64,000 bases of DNA from NCBI GenBank assembly GCA_019843655.1, contig JACDQD010000004.1, positions 13,082,001 through 13,146,000 on the forward strand, written 5' to 3'. The translations under genes and the position numbers were made by a program. Shown one piece after another: positions 38,701 through 49,301 of this stretch. The notes under the pieces are model-generated. The model searched no databases. It had not been told where the DNA came from and saw nothing but the letters and a program-made list of their open reading frames with translations. Numbering within the stretch: position 1 is the stretch's first letter; each line of letters opens with the position of its first letter. This DNA comes from Lethocerus indicus (lineage: Eukaryota > Arthropoda > Insecta > Hemiptera > Belostomatidae).

Positions 38701-39520
38701 CATATTCCTGTATTATATTCTGCTTAATTTAATTTTATAACTACATACGTATGTGTTAGGGGTACTCTTTTAAACCATTTTTATTCCCTCCTGTTTTCAT
38801 TGGCTCCTCTACTTATACTTTCCTTGGTACTTAATATTTCAAAACGTCAATTTCACCAGCCCGTAACAGGCTGGCGGAGGCAGACCTGTACATGAGAAGT
38901 GTAACTGAATCGCGTTGTCGATTGGCCAAGGGCTTGTTCGCGCACCTAACATGTTAGCCGCGACTGCTAATCGCAGTGCAATTCGACACCTGTCCCACGT
39001 GCTCATACTAGAATCATACCGAACGGTGCTAGTACTGATTTGGTCCTCCGCTGGCACGCTGTCACCGAGTGACGCCATGCTCAGGATTTGTGAAAACCGG
39101 TCTAGAGGAGAACTTCAATCCAGGAAGAGAACCGTCGATCCAATTATGGGGCGCCGCGGTATAAGTCTGGAGTGCTCAGAATGAAAACCTGTTCACGACT
39201 GTCACATATGAACTTTGTGATATATACTCATTGTTATATAATAGGATCAATTGTATACACAATTATACCATGTTACATTATGCGTTGCTATTACACGATT
39301 ACATGTCTCATTCAATAGAAACCATTCATGAGGGGCCACAGGGAAAAATCGTGGACATGGAAGTTTGAATAATAGTAAAGTTTGAATAGACATTTAACCA
39401 AAAAAATATTTCATTATCACATATAAATAAATATTGATAATGTTAATAAGATGTGCGCATTGCAATTTTTTCTTTTGTTAACAAGAAGGCATCGATTCGA
39501 ATAACCCAATGCTTTATTGG
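35721..39520. other. Unique DNA, no gene recognised
   Basis: A CpG-rich patch at 36900-37140 and another at 38860-39180 break the AT-rich background. The latter is open in opposing frames of 79 and 89 codons whose translations resemble no known family. No RNA gene was seen. Confidence 0.5.
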
Positions 39521-39600
39521 ACCGATATAGCTCAATGAGTTATCACACGACTCAGGCAATCGTTCAACTCGATCGGTTCAAAATAGGCGATGATGCTCTC
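39521..39600 (+). repeat. tRNA-derived SINE head
   Basis: TAGCTCAATGAGT at 39528-39540 is a strong A box. GGTTCAAAATA at 39575-39585 is a B box with changes at its 3' end, and the 47-nt spacing matches a tRNA. Between them, gactcaggcaatcg occupies the anticodon-arm position. T-stem pairing is poor and the acceptor ends do not pair, so a functional tRNA is unlikely. The body and 3' end of the SINE could not be delimited. Confidence 0.55.
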
Positions 39601-39891
39601 TAGCCACTGAACGCTCAATCCCAGAATAGGATCCAAAGCAATGCAAAGTACATACGTTTCTTGTTCCGCAGCAAAAGTGTTAATGGCGCATTTATTTTAC
39701 AGAATAATGGAGACCGGTACGAATAGCTAGAAGAGGGTTTCCCTAAGGGGCCTCGGAAAACGTTTTTTTCTTCAACTCAAGGTAAGTTCAACTAAAATAA
39801 GTCTTAATTCCCCAAAAGAATCAATGTATAGTCCACGTGTTTATACCTCACCTGACTTTGATGTTTTCTGAGTTAATTTGGCAAATGTGAA

Positions 39892-39918
39892 TAATTGAAA
39901 ATTCCAAATTTTCAATTA
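39892..39918. repeat. 12-bp perfect hairpin
   Basis: TAATTGAAAATT (39892-39903) and AATTTTCAATTA (39907-39918) are exact reverse complements around the 3-nt loop CCA. AT-rich arms make a weak hairpin. Its function is unknown. Confidence 0.7.
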
Positions 39919-40246
39919 AAAAAATGCATCCATTGGACCATTCTGCTAAACTATTCGTTAAGTATTGTCATAAAATTGTATTATAATTAAGAAATTACAC
40001 ACAATGAAAGTCGACAAACGCCTTTCTTCAAAGAAATAGAATTATCGCTTATTGCAATTACATATTTTGATATCTACTACATATCGAATTTTTAAGTTTT
40101 CATTGCTCTTACAGTCGAAGATTTTAACAAACGTCGGCGTGATTATTCTCTATTTAGACAGACATCAGATGTGATACAAGGCCAGAAATCTAATAATAGA
40201 AAATAATAACTGTCTAGATTTTCGTATTCTAAACAGTTTGGCTTTT

Positions 40247-40290
40247 GACCGCCGAGAGCGCTCGTCTCAGCCGGCCATACAGAACGCCGG
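40247..40290 (-). repeat. Possible SINE A-box region
   Basis: On the minus strand, TATGGCCGGCTGAGACGAGCGC (40279 down to 40258) and then tctcggcggtc resemble the D-arm and anticodon arm of a serine- or leucine-type tRNA. No B box follows at the right distance. This is a decayed fragment at best. Confidence 0.25.
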
Positions 40291-42822
40291 GGACTAGCGT
40301 CCTCTTTGGGCGGCAGAAACAAATTCTTTTACTCTCTTTTACAGAACATGGCATTCCTAGTCTTGATATTAGGTTGCAAAAACATGAAGCAAAATGCAAT
40401 TAATGAGGAAACGACTAATGAAACTAGATACCTTCATTATGGCATACCCAAGAACTTATTAATAAATTTATTCTCTACACACAGCGCACTGTAATGAAAC
40501 GTATGTAGAGAGAAAAAACGCATGACATAAAAGTATATTTTCTTAATCTAACTAATGTTAGTTATACAGGTAACATTTCAGATATTTATTTATTTTAACA
40601 ATGATTAGGTCCCTTATTGTTACTAGAAACTCATGATTTATATTCTTGTGAGGAAAATCGAAAAAGTTTTTAAAATGTTTTCTAACTATTATTCAATTTT
40701 TATTGGTGATACCAAAAATTGAACTGCATATCGCGATTGATGAGACAATAAAATATTAATGGATTTTCCAGAAAGTACTTTAATATTTTTCCGTGCCACC
40801 TCCATTCGTACAAAACGATACTTCAAATTGTCCCGCAGTAGTTCAAGTTTCCGGATGGAAGATCAAAAGAAACTGAAAATATAATGTAATATTCGCAAAA
40901 CTGTTGTCGTGAATTTTCAATACCTCTTGAATTCCTGGCGTGTTCTGAGGTCTGCTGGCTAAAAGGGCACAGTCCTCAAAGGAGCTTTTAAAATAAATTC
41001 CGAAGCTTGACAATTGGTCGCTTTCAGTTCTGTTTGAGGCAATATCCCACGCAAATTTCATTCTCAGAGGTTAAATACGGACGGAAGTTACAGTTCCTAA
41101 CTGTCGCTAAGCGACGGCTCGAATAAAAGAATAGAAACATTTATTTTTCGTTTTTTTTTTATTTTCGTTTCTAAAAGCAAATTTGGCTGATTAATTTACC
41201 CAGCGAATAAAAGTTGAGATTTCACTATCCGTGGGAATGTTCGACACTGTTCAGAATTAGCGAAGACCGAATTAAATTTCGCCGAATTGAAAAACTTGAG
41301 TGAAAAACTCGGGCTAGATTTAATTATTACAAAATTATTTTACTCGATTGTAAATTCCTACTTATTTTAAGAGCCCCTTTGGCCGGTTGCCCTACCTCTC
41401 CCGGTGACATCACTTCTACAGCCTGCTTCCCTTCCTATACAACGTATCCCGTCCGTTTCCTCAATCCATCTCAATATTATCCCCTCAATATTATCAAATG
41501 AAATGTGATTGCTGTATATAGAGGAAAGGACATGGCCGTTTAGGTTTCAGGACAGATTGACGTTCATCTTATTGGACTTCAGGCAAAGCACCTGGCTCTC
41601 GGGGCCGACTTAAACTGTCAGATTGAACAGAAAAGGTAGTCGCCTTATTTCCCGAATGAGGATTTAGGGGTGGATAAGGCAAAGCGTTTTTCCTTCCCCT
41701 CTAGGCGAACGGGTTGACAGTCAACAACGAAAACTCAAACACGTGGTTCGTGCCTGGAGAAATTTATGCTTTTACTTATGCATTGTATGTTGAAATAACG
41801 CATAATATCTTTCCTCTAATTACTGGTTGTAGACTGAAGTTTCTTATTGCACTGTCCTCTAGTTTGTTACTGTAGCTTTGGATTCAGCTGCTACGGTCGG
41901 TTCCTACCTGCCAGTCGTACGGTTTCGAATAAAAGCGACCTCATCTTTCTGCTTATCAACGCTCCGAGAAGTAAAATTCAATTCTATATTAGGATAATCC
42001 ACAACCAGTGCGCTATATTGAACTTGAAGTCCGTCATTTATTTTATTACAAATATCCCTTCCCTTTTCAGTCTTCAAGTCTTTTTCTTCCCCAATTCGGT
42101 GGTTCCAGTCATTCGGAGCGCAAAAGGTAGTTTTGTTATAAAGAAGGAGGTCACCGGTCCGTCCTGTCCGATTGGCTGTGCAGTTATGGCTGTCGGTATC
42201 GGTTATTCCTTCGCTGACGGGACAACAGAAGGGACGATACTCGGATGCTGTCGGCGGCTGGTTGGCTGTATTTATAGTGCACACTGTGGTGGGAGGGGCG
42301 GTGCGATGTTGGATGTGGGCCAGTGACCAAATCGGTTATTGGTCCGGACACCGAAACCTCGGCGAAACGCTATATCGGCTTAGGCCGAACCGTCTCCCCT
42401 TACTTACTCCACTATGGCCGGCCTCGCGAAATCCGATGGCGGTCCGGCGGGGATGGAATTCTTCGATCGGTACCGGCCAGCGACCGGCCAACCCGATCAG
42501 TCCACTCAGTCGTGCCTCAACATTAACTCAACCCACACTACGCAACTACAGAAAGAAATGATTTTACATTTTACACTCATTTAGGCTTGAGGAAACTACT
42601 GCAACGCTTATAATTAGAACTATTCATAAATATTAGAATATTCACTAATAACCCGTTGAAATAAACCAATTAAACATACACGGTTATACCACTATGCAAT
42701 CAATACAAATTTTGTATTCACTACTAATGTAATATTCCTCATTGTTATCATGTATTCCTACCTGTATCTACATACTTCAGGAAAATTAGAGTTCACCTTT
42801 TTTCCAGGGACTATAGAATGCT
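40291..42822. other. Unique DNA with a GC-rich patch at 42150-42500
   Basis: The GC-richer part supports overlapping open frames of up to 159 codons on both strands. The 159-codon frame (41847-42326) crosses AT-rich and GC-rich DNA with no domain and no consistent composition. I treat it as chance. Confidence 0.5.
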
Positions 42823-42851
42823 ATTTTATACCAGTTGCTACGGTATAAAAT
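42823..42851. repeat. 10-bp perfect hairpin
   Basis: ATTTTATACC (42823-42832) and GGTATAAAAT (42842-42851) pair perfectly around a 9-nt loop. This could be a small cruciform or transcript hairpin. Confidence 0.6.
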
Positions 42852-42974
42852 GCGGTATTCACGATATTTAGATAAGAACTTATTTGAAAATCTGAAAATT
42901 TATCCAATGTACCGGAAAGTTATATTTAGATGGACCAGTTTTTTTTATTAAACTTAATAGTTCAATCAAATACT

Positions 42975-43016
42975 GAAGTTAATAAACCGGTAATAAGGTA
43001 ATAAACTATTAACTTC
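42975..43016. repeat. 10-bp inverted repeat
   Basis: GAAGTTAATA (42975-42984) and TATTAACTTC (43007-43016) pair around a 22-nt loop that itself contains taataaggtaataa-type direct repeats. Confidence 0.55.
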
Positions 43017-45405
43017 GATTTTTTCCATTTATATTACTTGTCCAATGTTATAAATAATACACTGCAGTACTGATATAACTGTTATTATTATGCTTTAATT
43101 CATACTTTGTTTCCTTAAGCTCTATATTGTCCCTTCATCCATCATATGCCCCTGTTGGTACTTGTCAGTTACCCCGCATAATATAAACAGTTTATTATTA
43201 CAACTTTGTATTGTATCACTGTAATCCGGGATTGCTAATATATTTAAAAATGTCTACTGCCACTAGATACCGGCCAGGCACCTGCATTAATGTAAATTGT
43301 TTAATTTATTTTTAGCCATGAAAACAATTATTCAAAGGGTACAAAGGAGACAAAATTTGTAACAACAATTTGTACCAACTTGAGTGTAAAGCAGTTGCCG
43401 TCTTAACGCCCTAATCGTAGGGGTGGAGGGGGGCTGGCAGATCCACGCTGGCAGTCTCTAATTTTCCAAAGGGTAGAAGGAAAGGGAATTTTTTTTTTGT
43501 TCCGCTTTAACTTCAACTAAACTCGACTTCTTTGCCTCGTCTTCTCCCCTCCATTGACCTTTGGACCCTTTTTTTCTCTTAATTATACCGGAATTTTCTT
43601 TTACTCTTCCCCTTTTTTTTTTTAATTTTCATTAAGTCTGAAAATGTCGTCCAAATTGTTTTCGGTAGGACGACACTCCAATTTTCGAATTCCGGAACAA
43701 CTCTGGCGGCGTACAGGCTGACCGCCGTCGACAGCCCGATTACAATGCGGACATTACCATTGGACATTGATCGCTCAGAATATTTGGATTTCTTAGGAAA
43801 GTTAAGCTTTATTACTTCTCTTCTTATTATTACTTTCTTCTCTTGCTCAAAGAACAATGAGGATAAAGATGTGCAGGATAAATAAACTGGAGTGTTAAAC
43901 TTTATTTTTAAATTTAAGTTAAACTGTAGACATCTACTTTTTCTCTCAAAACATTCATTGCTTGCCTGTTCATTTAAAATATTTTCATTTGTTTTTTATA
44001 TGAGTTACTCCACCATTATAATCCTATTGAATCGGACACGATAGAAACTTATGATTATTTTAAACTAAACTCAAAACTGAATTATTGCCCTTTGACCACA
44101 GGACTCTTATACCTTACTCTATATAAAAAGATAAGACTCGTTAATACAACCTTTGAACTTAATTAATTTCAACGAATGGAAACCACGATTTTTCCCGGAA
44201 AAGGTGAATGTATTTCTATTTGCCCGATTTAAAACCGCCGGGGCGAGCGTGGCGGTGGGGGGAGAGAAGGAAAAAGGCTTAGAAATTCCCCTTTTCAATA
44301 AGATAAAGATTGGCGAAGCCCAACCGAAGAATCGGTGCTCGCTAAGGGAAAAGAAGCACGTAGCTACAAATGGGTTGCCGATTGGGATCACTTTCTTCAA
44401 CTGGCTGCCACCGACCTCACGGACAATCCTCTCGCCTTGCCCTTCTAAATTTACTTCAACAAAGCCAATACAATTCCTACCCAGTTAAAGATTCAGGATA
44501 TTTCAGTCGGACCGAAACCAAATGAAGAAATACAACTGTAATTTATTAGCGATTCTTTCGTTACACACAGATTTATTATTTACCTTTAGGACTATTTTTT
44601 ATTTATTCGTTTTATCTATTGCACATCTTAGCATATGTTGAAGGAATCATCAACCATTATCTTTTCCGATGTTTTAGCACTGTGAACAGTTCCAGGATTT
44701 GAAAAATTCCTCCTTTCGAAATAATACTTCCCGTTCTTTCTGTAGTCCGTTCCACAACAAATCTGTCGGTTTCATGAAACATCGACGCTCGGAAATATCA
44801 CTTAGTTTACAAAGAGGAAATAGGGCAATATTTCGCTTGTTCGGTGGGGTAAGAATCCGTAACAGGAATCTGAACGACCAATAAACGAACGTTGGCTGCA
44901 GATTGAAACACTCATCTCCCCCATATTTGGTACCTTCCAATTCGAAAGTGATTCAAGTTGTATTCATCACTTCCCGGTTTTTACCCCAACGGGCTTCTTT
45001 CATTTCCAACTCATTCTCTCTCTCTCTCTATATATATATATTTATCACCCATCTCCCTTTAGGCCTTTCTGCCTTCTACTGAATATTGATTAAACGAGGA
45101 TTTCAATGAAACTGGCCCGGGGTATTTGAAGGTTGGCCAATATGAGTTGGACAGGGCCTTTATTTTCTTCCTCTGTCATCAATGGGCGATGGCGAGAAAT
45201 AATTCCCGCTGGAGATAAGCCGTCTGCCCCGATTGTACTACACTGTAATGGGCACTGTTCGCATATTTTTACAACGTATCCTACTAATTAAAACTCAGAC
45301 CACAATATTACTGTGGAATACACAGGAATACACTGATATGATCACTCTTTACTCCCGTATTTGGTCCTGAATTCTACCATTTTCAGCTGCGACGTTATGA
45401 CAGTC
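43017..45405. other. Unique DNA with a short TC/TA microsatellite
   Basis: A compound microsatellite lies at 45015-45040: seven TC units, then about six TA units. A G-rich stretch occurs at 43421-43433. No gene was recognised; opposing open frames at 44119-44488 look like chance. Confidence 0.5.
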
Positions 45406-45475
45406 AAATATACCATTGATAATATAATCAATGGTATATTTCATTCAAAAGGAAATCATTCTTTTGATTTCCTTT
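45406..45475. repeat. Two adjacent perfect hairpins
   Basis: Hairpin 1 has 15-bp arms (AAATATACCATTGAT, 45406-45420; reverse complement at 45427-45441) with a 6-nt loop. Hairpin 2 has 11-bp arms (AAAGGAAATCA, 45448-45458; TGATTTCCTTT, 45465-45475), also with a 6-nt loop. Only 6 nt separate them. The two arm sequences are unrelated. Side-by-side perfect palindromes are unusual and suggest a structured element end or a local inversion-duplication mechanism. Confidence 0.85.
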
Positions 45476-45890
45476 ATCGGTTACTGATGATGAACCCTCT
45501 CCACATTATCACTCCTCTGACATAAACTCGCCGTCAACACTTTATTAATTTACTAAGGGAATGAAACTGAATGCAAGTCACGATTTGTTGCGTCATATTG
45601 CGAAATGCGGAGATTTGCGTCAAAACCAGCCGCCCCGGGGTCTTATTATTAGCATGTGAAGTTTACTCCCCACCCCCGTCCGTAATTTTTGAAGTTTATA
45701 AATAGGCAGGGATCGATCTAAATTTGGTAACCAATTAGCCAACCAGTCTTATATCCGGCTCATTCAAATAAGATTTCCATAGACCAAACAGCTCTATTCT
45801 AACAGAAGGACCAGTTTAGTTAGGGTAAAATTTTAGTTAGACCCAAATCAGAGGAAAAGTATCGAAAGAGAGATGAAATTATTATCGATA

Positions 45891-45939
45891 GATAGAACAA
45901 ATTGTTTCTTAACATTTTTCATTAATAATTTGTTCTATC
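45891..45939. repeat. 13-bp foldback
   Basis: GATAGAACAAATT (45891-45903) is perfectly complementary to AATTTGTTCTATC (45927-45939) with a 23-nt loop. Short GATA/TATC repeats on both outer sides extend the pairing imperfectly (tatcgata on the left, ctgatag on the right). Confidence 0.7.
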
Positions 45940-46557
45940 ACTGATAGTTTTTCACTGATAACGCGTCTTGCCTATTCCTTTCGATATGTATTCTATTCAT
46001 CGATTGATTAAACAGTCCTATGAATATATGATTTATGCATGGCCATCGTCGCATTAATATAGCAATGCATTAGGTCCCAGATTGACCCGCCTATAAATTC
46101 ATGCACTATGCCTCATTCATAAGGTCATAAGGGTCAGCGATTGCAGTACTAGACTCTCCTACGTCATGAGGTTATAATTGTAAGGCTGGAAAAGTATGTG
46201 AGGCAAGAGACACTATTTATAGATTCTAAAATCTAGTTTGCTTCTGCTTTCTTTTGAGCATACACCTGTACAAGAATATACAATACAATGCGTACGATTT
46301 ATTCTCTCGTTCGGTTATACACTAGACCCGTTTCTGCTTCCAACATATATGTGCACTAAAGTATGCACTTATTATATTTAAGAATTATTACAGTACATAT
46401 TTGTAAATTTTCTAGTAATAAATACCTCATTTTATTTTGAACATCATGACATAAATTGAATTTATTTGATTGAATTTGAGATTCAAAAATTTATCCGAAA
46501 TTTATTGAAAAACATTTACTTATAGTACTCTAGTTAATCAATGCATAATTTAACTAA
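45940..46557. other. AT-rich DNA before the minisatellite
   Basis: No repeat, gene or RNA recognised in this stretch. Confidence 0.5.
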
Positions 46558-47404
46558 GTACTTAATTAAAGTTCGTTGGATACACTTGCTCAGATAAACT
46601 AGCGCTCCCTGAGGGTGGTGCGGAGATGTACTTAACTAAAGTTCGTTGGATGCACTTGCACCGATAAACTAGCGCCCCCCTTGAGTGTGGTGCAGAAATG
46701 TACTTAACTAAAGTTCGTTGGGTGTACTTGCAAAGATAAACTAGCTCTCCCTGAGGGTGGTGCGGAAATGTACTTAACTAAAGTTCGTTCGGTGCACTTG
46801 CACCGATAAACTAGCGCCCCCTCGCTCCCTGAGTGTGGTGCGGAGATGTACTTAACTAAAGTTCGTTGGATGCACTTGCACCGATAAACTAGCGCCCCCC
46901 TTGAGTGTGGTGCAGAAATGTACTTAACTAAAGTTCGTTGGGTGTACTTGCAACGATAAACTAGCTCTCCCTGAGGGTGGTGCGGAAATGTACTTAACTA
47001 AAGTTCGTTCGGTGCACTTACACCGATAAACTAGCGCCCCCTCGCTCCCTGAGTGTGGTGCGGAGATGTACTTAACTAAAGTTCGTTGGATGCACTTGTA
47101 CCGATAAACTAGCGCCCCCCTTGAGTGTGGTGCAGAAATGTACTTAACTAAAGTTCGTTGGGTGTACTTGCAACGATAAACTAGCGCCCCCTTGAGTGTG
47201 GTGCAGAAATGTACTTAACTAAAGTTCGTTGGGTGTACTTGCAACGATAAACTAGCTCTCCCTGAGGGTGGTGCGGAAATGTACTTAACTAAAGTTCGGT
47301 CGGTGCACTTGCACCGATAAACTAGCGCACCCTCGCTCCCTGAGTGTGGTGCGGAAATGTACTTAACTAAAGTTCGTTCGGTGCACTTGCACAGATAAAC
47401 TAGA
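46558..47404 (+). repeat. Minisatellite with 70-78-bp units and 220-bp higher-order period
   Basis: Each unit begins gtacttaactaaagttcg and runs through cgataaactagc to a gtgtggtgcgga-type end. Starts are at 46558, 46628, 46700, 46770, 46848, 46920, 46990, 47068, 47140, 47211, 47281 and 47359; the last unit is partial. Spacings from 46628 read 72, 70, 78, 72, 70, 78, 72, 71, 70, 78. Three unit types therefore alternate as a 220-bp trimer, with one extra 71-bp unit inserted in the last round. The 78-bp type carries an additional ctcgctcc, and one type contains a 7-bp hairpin CGGTGCACTTGCACCG. The array shows unequal exchange or slippage at trimer level. No coding frame runs through it. Confidence 0.95.
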
Positions 47405-47414
47405 TTACTAAAAA

Positions 47415-47466
47415 TAAACTTTTTTCAATAAATTTTGGATCAACAGAAAAAGTTTATGATCGTAAA
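47415..47466. repeat. 10-bp inverted repeat next to the minisatellite
   Basis: TAAACTTTTT (47415-47424) and AAAAAGTTTA (47457-47466) are exact reverse complements with a 32-nt loop. A second small hairpin, ACCAGA...TCTGGT, follows at about 47476-47493. Both sit between the array and the hammerhead-like core. Confidence 0.65.
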
Positions 47467-47733
47467 TACACAATACCAGATAAGTTTCTGGTCATGTATT
47501 AGGAAGTCAGAACCTAATATTTGTGACCAATTGTGTGATCAAATATATATTTGATGTAAGCCGATTAACAAAATTCCTCCCAACCCAAATAAGACAAACA
47601 ACATCCCACAAAAACACAATAACAAGACACATATATATACACACGACAGACAACCACCACAGTACAAGTGACAGTGACAGTGCAGTGAGGATGCCCAAAA
47701 ACATCCAAAGTGCCAAAGTGACTAACACCGGTA

Positions 47734-47762
47734 CTGAAGATGGCGAACAGCCGAAACCGGTC
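47734..47762 (+). ncRNA. Hammerhead-ribozyme-like core
   Basis: CTGAAGA (47734-47740) matches the conserved CUGANGA box. A short stem II follows (GGC 47742-47744 with GCC 47750-47752, loop GAACA), then GAA (47053+700, that is 47753-47755) and the palindrome ACCGGT (47756-47761) ending in C at 47762. In the short hammerheads known from Penelope-like elements, stem III is tiny and can form between two RNAs, and a self-complementary ACCGGU followed by C fits that arrangement. Two points weaken the call. One U (47741) lies unpaired between the box and stem II, and stem I pairs for only two bases next to the core before mismatching. It may be a decayed copy or only a look-alike. Activity is not shown. 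Confidence 0.35.
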
Positions 47763-47803
47763 TAGCAAAAGACCAAACCAGCGAGAGGAGACAGAAACAT
47801 GAA
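47734..47803 (+). repeat. Best copy of the ccgaaaccggtc dispersed family
   Basis: This copy has the fullest order of blocks: CTGAAGA box, agccgaaaccggtctag, a short GGTC/GACC pairing around tagcaaaa, then aaaccagcgagaggagacagaaac. Partial copies lie at 2472, 20573, 29750 and 54678, all on the plus strand. The motif CTGAAGA-stem-CCGAAAC is, to my knowledge, a recurrent end sequence of Penelope-like retroelements in arthropods. No reverse transcriptase or GIY-YIG endonuclease is visible nearby, so only the end sequence is present. Confidence 0.55.
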
Positions 47804-49220
47804 ATCATGTCTATCGCTTAAATATTTGAAAATTAATTTCGTATTCTCTCATTCGGCAAATATTAGAAGTATGAGAGTTCACTTAATATGTTCGCTTTTC
47901 TATTATTAATTACGAACGGCGGTTCGGAGAAATTACGCCCGGGGAAATTAACGGGACTCGCTTGATAAATATAACCGGTGGAAAACGTTTTATAATTAAA
48001 ACGTTACAGCCAGCAAACTATCATCAAATAACACCAACGGTGAAAATACACATCCATACGGCAGTGAAATGAAATGAGTTCCGGAAATTAATTCGGCCAT
48101 CGACGATTTAGAAGCTTCCGGGAATTTTCGATTAGTTAGGGGATTAGTTAGTTAGGGGCCAGATGGTGTTGGAACGTTGGTTTGCTACAAAACCAGGTTC
48201 ACAGAAGATTCGTCTAAAAATCCCGATTTTTTAATTATTGTAATGTCCTGCTAGATTTATATTATTGCATATAATCGCAGATATGGAAAACTGAAATAAC
48301 TCTTTTAATTTCAAATGTCATAGTAAATAACAAAACATAGTTAATAAGAATATTAACTGACATTGACACGATGCAATAGAAAGAGCTCATTTGTTTACGG
48401 ATTTATAATTTCACAATAAACTCCAACCGTCAATCCATACACATGTTGACAAACGTTTTGTATGAGGTGTAAACATGTTTACACCTTTTGCCGGCTGGGC
48501 GGGGCGACTAATTTGAGCAATTTGTTGCGAAACACAATTTGGCTAGGGATGAAAAAAAATAGAGTCGTGAAAGCCTTTCAGAGCGACGGCCAATTGTCAA
48601 TACACTTCAATCAGCGGGACTCCCCTTTCATGGTAAAAAAAAAACAAAAGCTTTTTCTTCCTTTTGACTATTAAAAGTACTGTTTTTTAAAAATATAAGT
48701 ACTGCCCCAACCCCCTAAAATCAGGCTGCTATTCAACCCGATGCGTTTTATATAACCCAATACCGCCCAATTATTCCGGCAGATTTTCAGATAATTGAAA
48801 AATCGCAGATGAACAGCCTGAATGTGTACGAAGATTGGCTATTGTCCTATGTCGAAATAGATTCATTTCTATTGATAGATTTAATTGGCGCGATTGGTCC
48901 ACTTCTTTTGATAATCGCTCGCCTGATGCAATATTAAACTTTATATTTCGTAAAATTAGAATTCTGAAAAATAGCCGAGAGCTAGTAAAATCCCATTTAA
49001 GGCCGCAGTTGCGGAAGGTGTGTACGCCTACGCTTAAATATATTTAAAAAAATAAAGATTCATCAGCGGCGAGTGGGACGCAACACCCACAAATGAGTCG
49101 GCGACAGGATTTAGAACAGAAATTGGGAAATAAGAGGCAAGAATTTGGCTAAATCTGAGGAAAACATTAAAAATTAAATTTTTGATTGTGAAATCTTCTC
49201 AGTTTATTTTTATTTCAATG
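47804..49220. other. Unique AT-rich DNA
   Basis: A short direct repeat, attagttaggggattagttagttaggggcc-like, lies at 48131-48160. Nothing else is recognised. Confidence 0.5.
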
Positions 49221-49301
49221 TATCATCAACATGAAACGCATTTAGACAACTTTCCCAGAAACAGTATTAGTGTTGAATATTATGTGAATATGTTGATGAT
49301 A
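49221..49301. repeat. 12-bp inverted repeat, 57-nt loop
   Basis: TATCATCAACAT (49221-49232) is perfectly complementary to ATGTTGATGATA (49290-49301). The loop shows no further long pairing by eye, so a microRNA-type hairpin is unlikely. Confidence 0.5.

Noticed and set aside
38839..39184. GC-richer block with opposing open frames, considered as an exon or element
   Set aside because: Neither translation matches a known family and no flanking repeat was found.
41847..42326. 159-codon open frame on the plus strand
   Set aside because: It crosses an AT-rich to GC-rich boundary with no consistent codon use, and an overlapping frame of 126 codons lies on the other strand.
47523..47765. 80-codon open frame leading into the hammerhead-like core
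   Set aside because: Thr/Ser/Lys-rich low-complexity translation with no domain; the stop lies inside the repeat family core, so it is probably chance.
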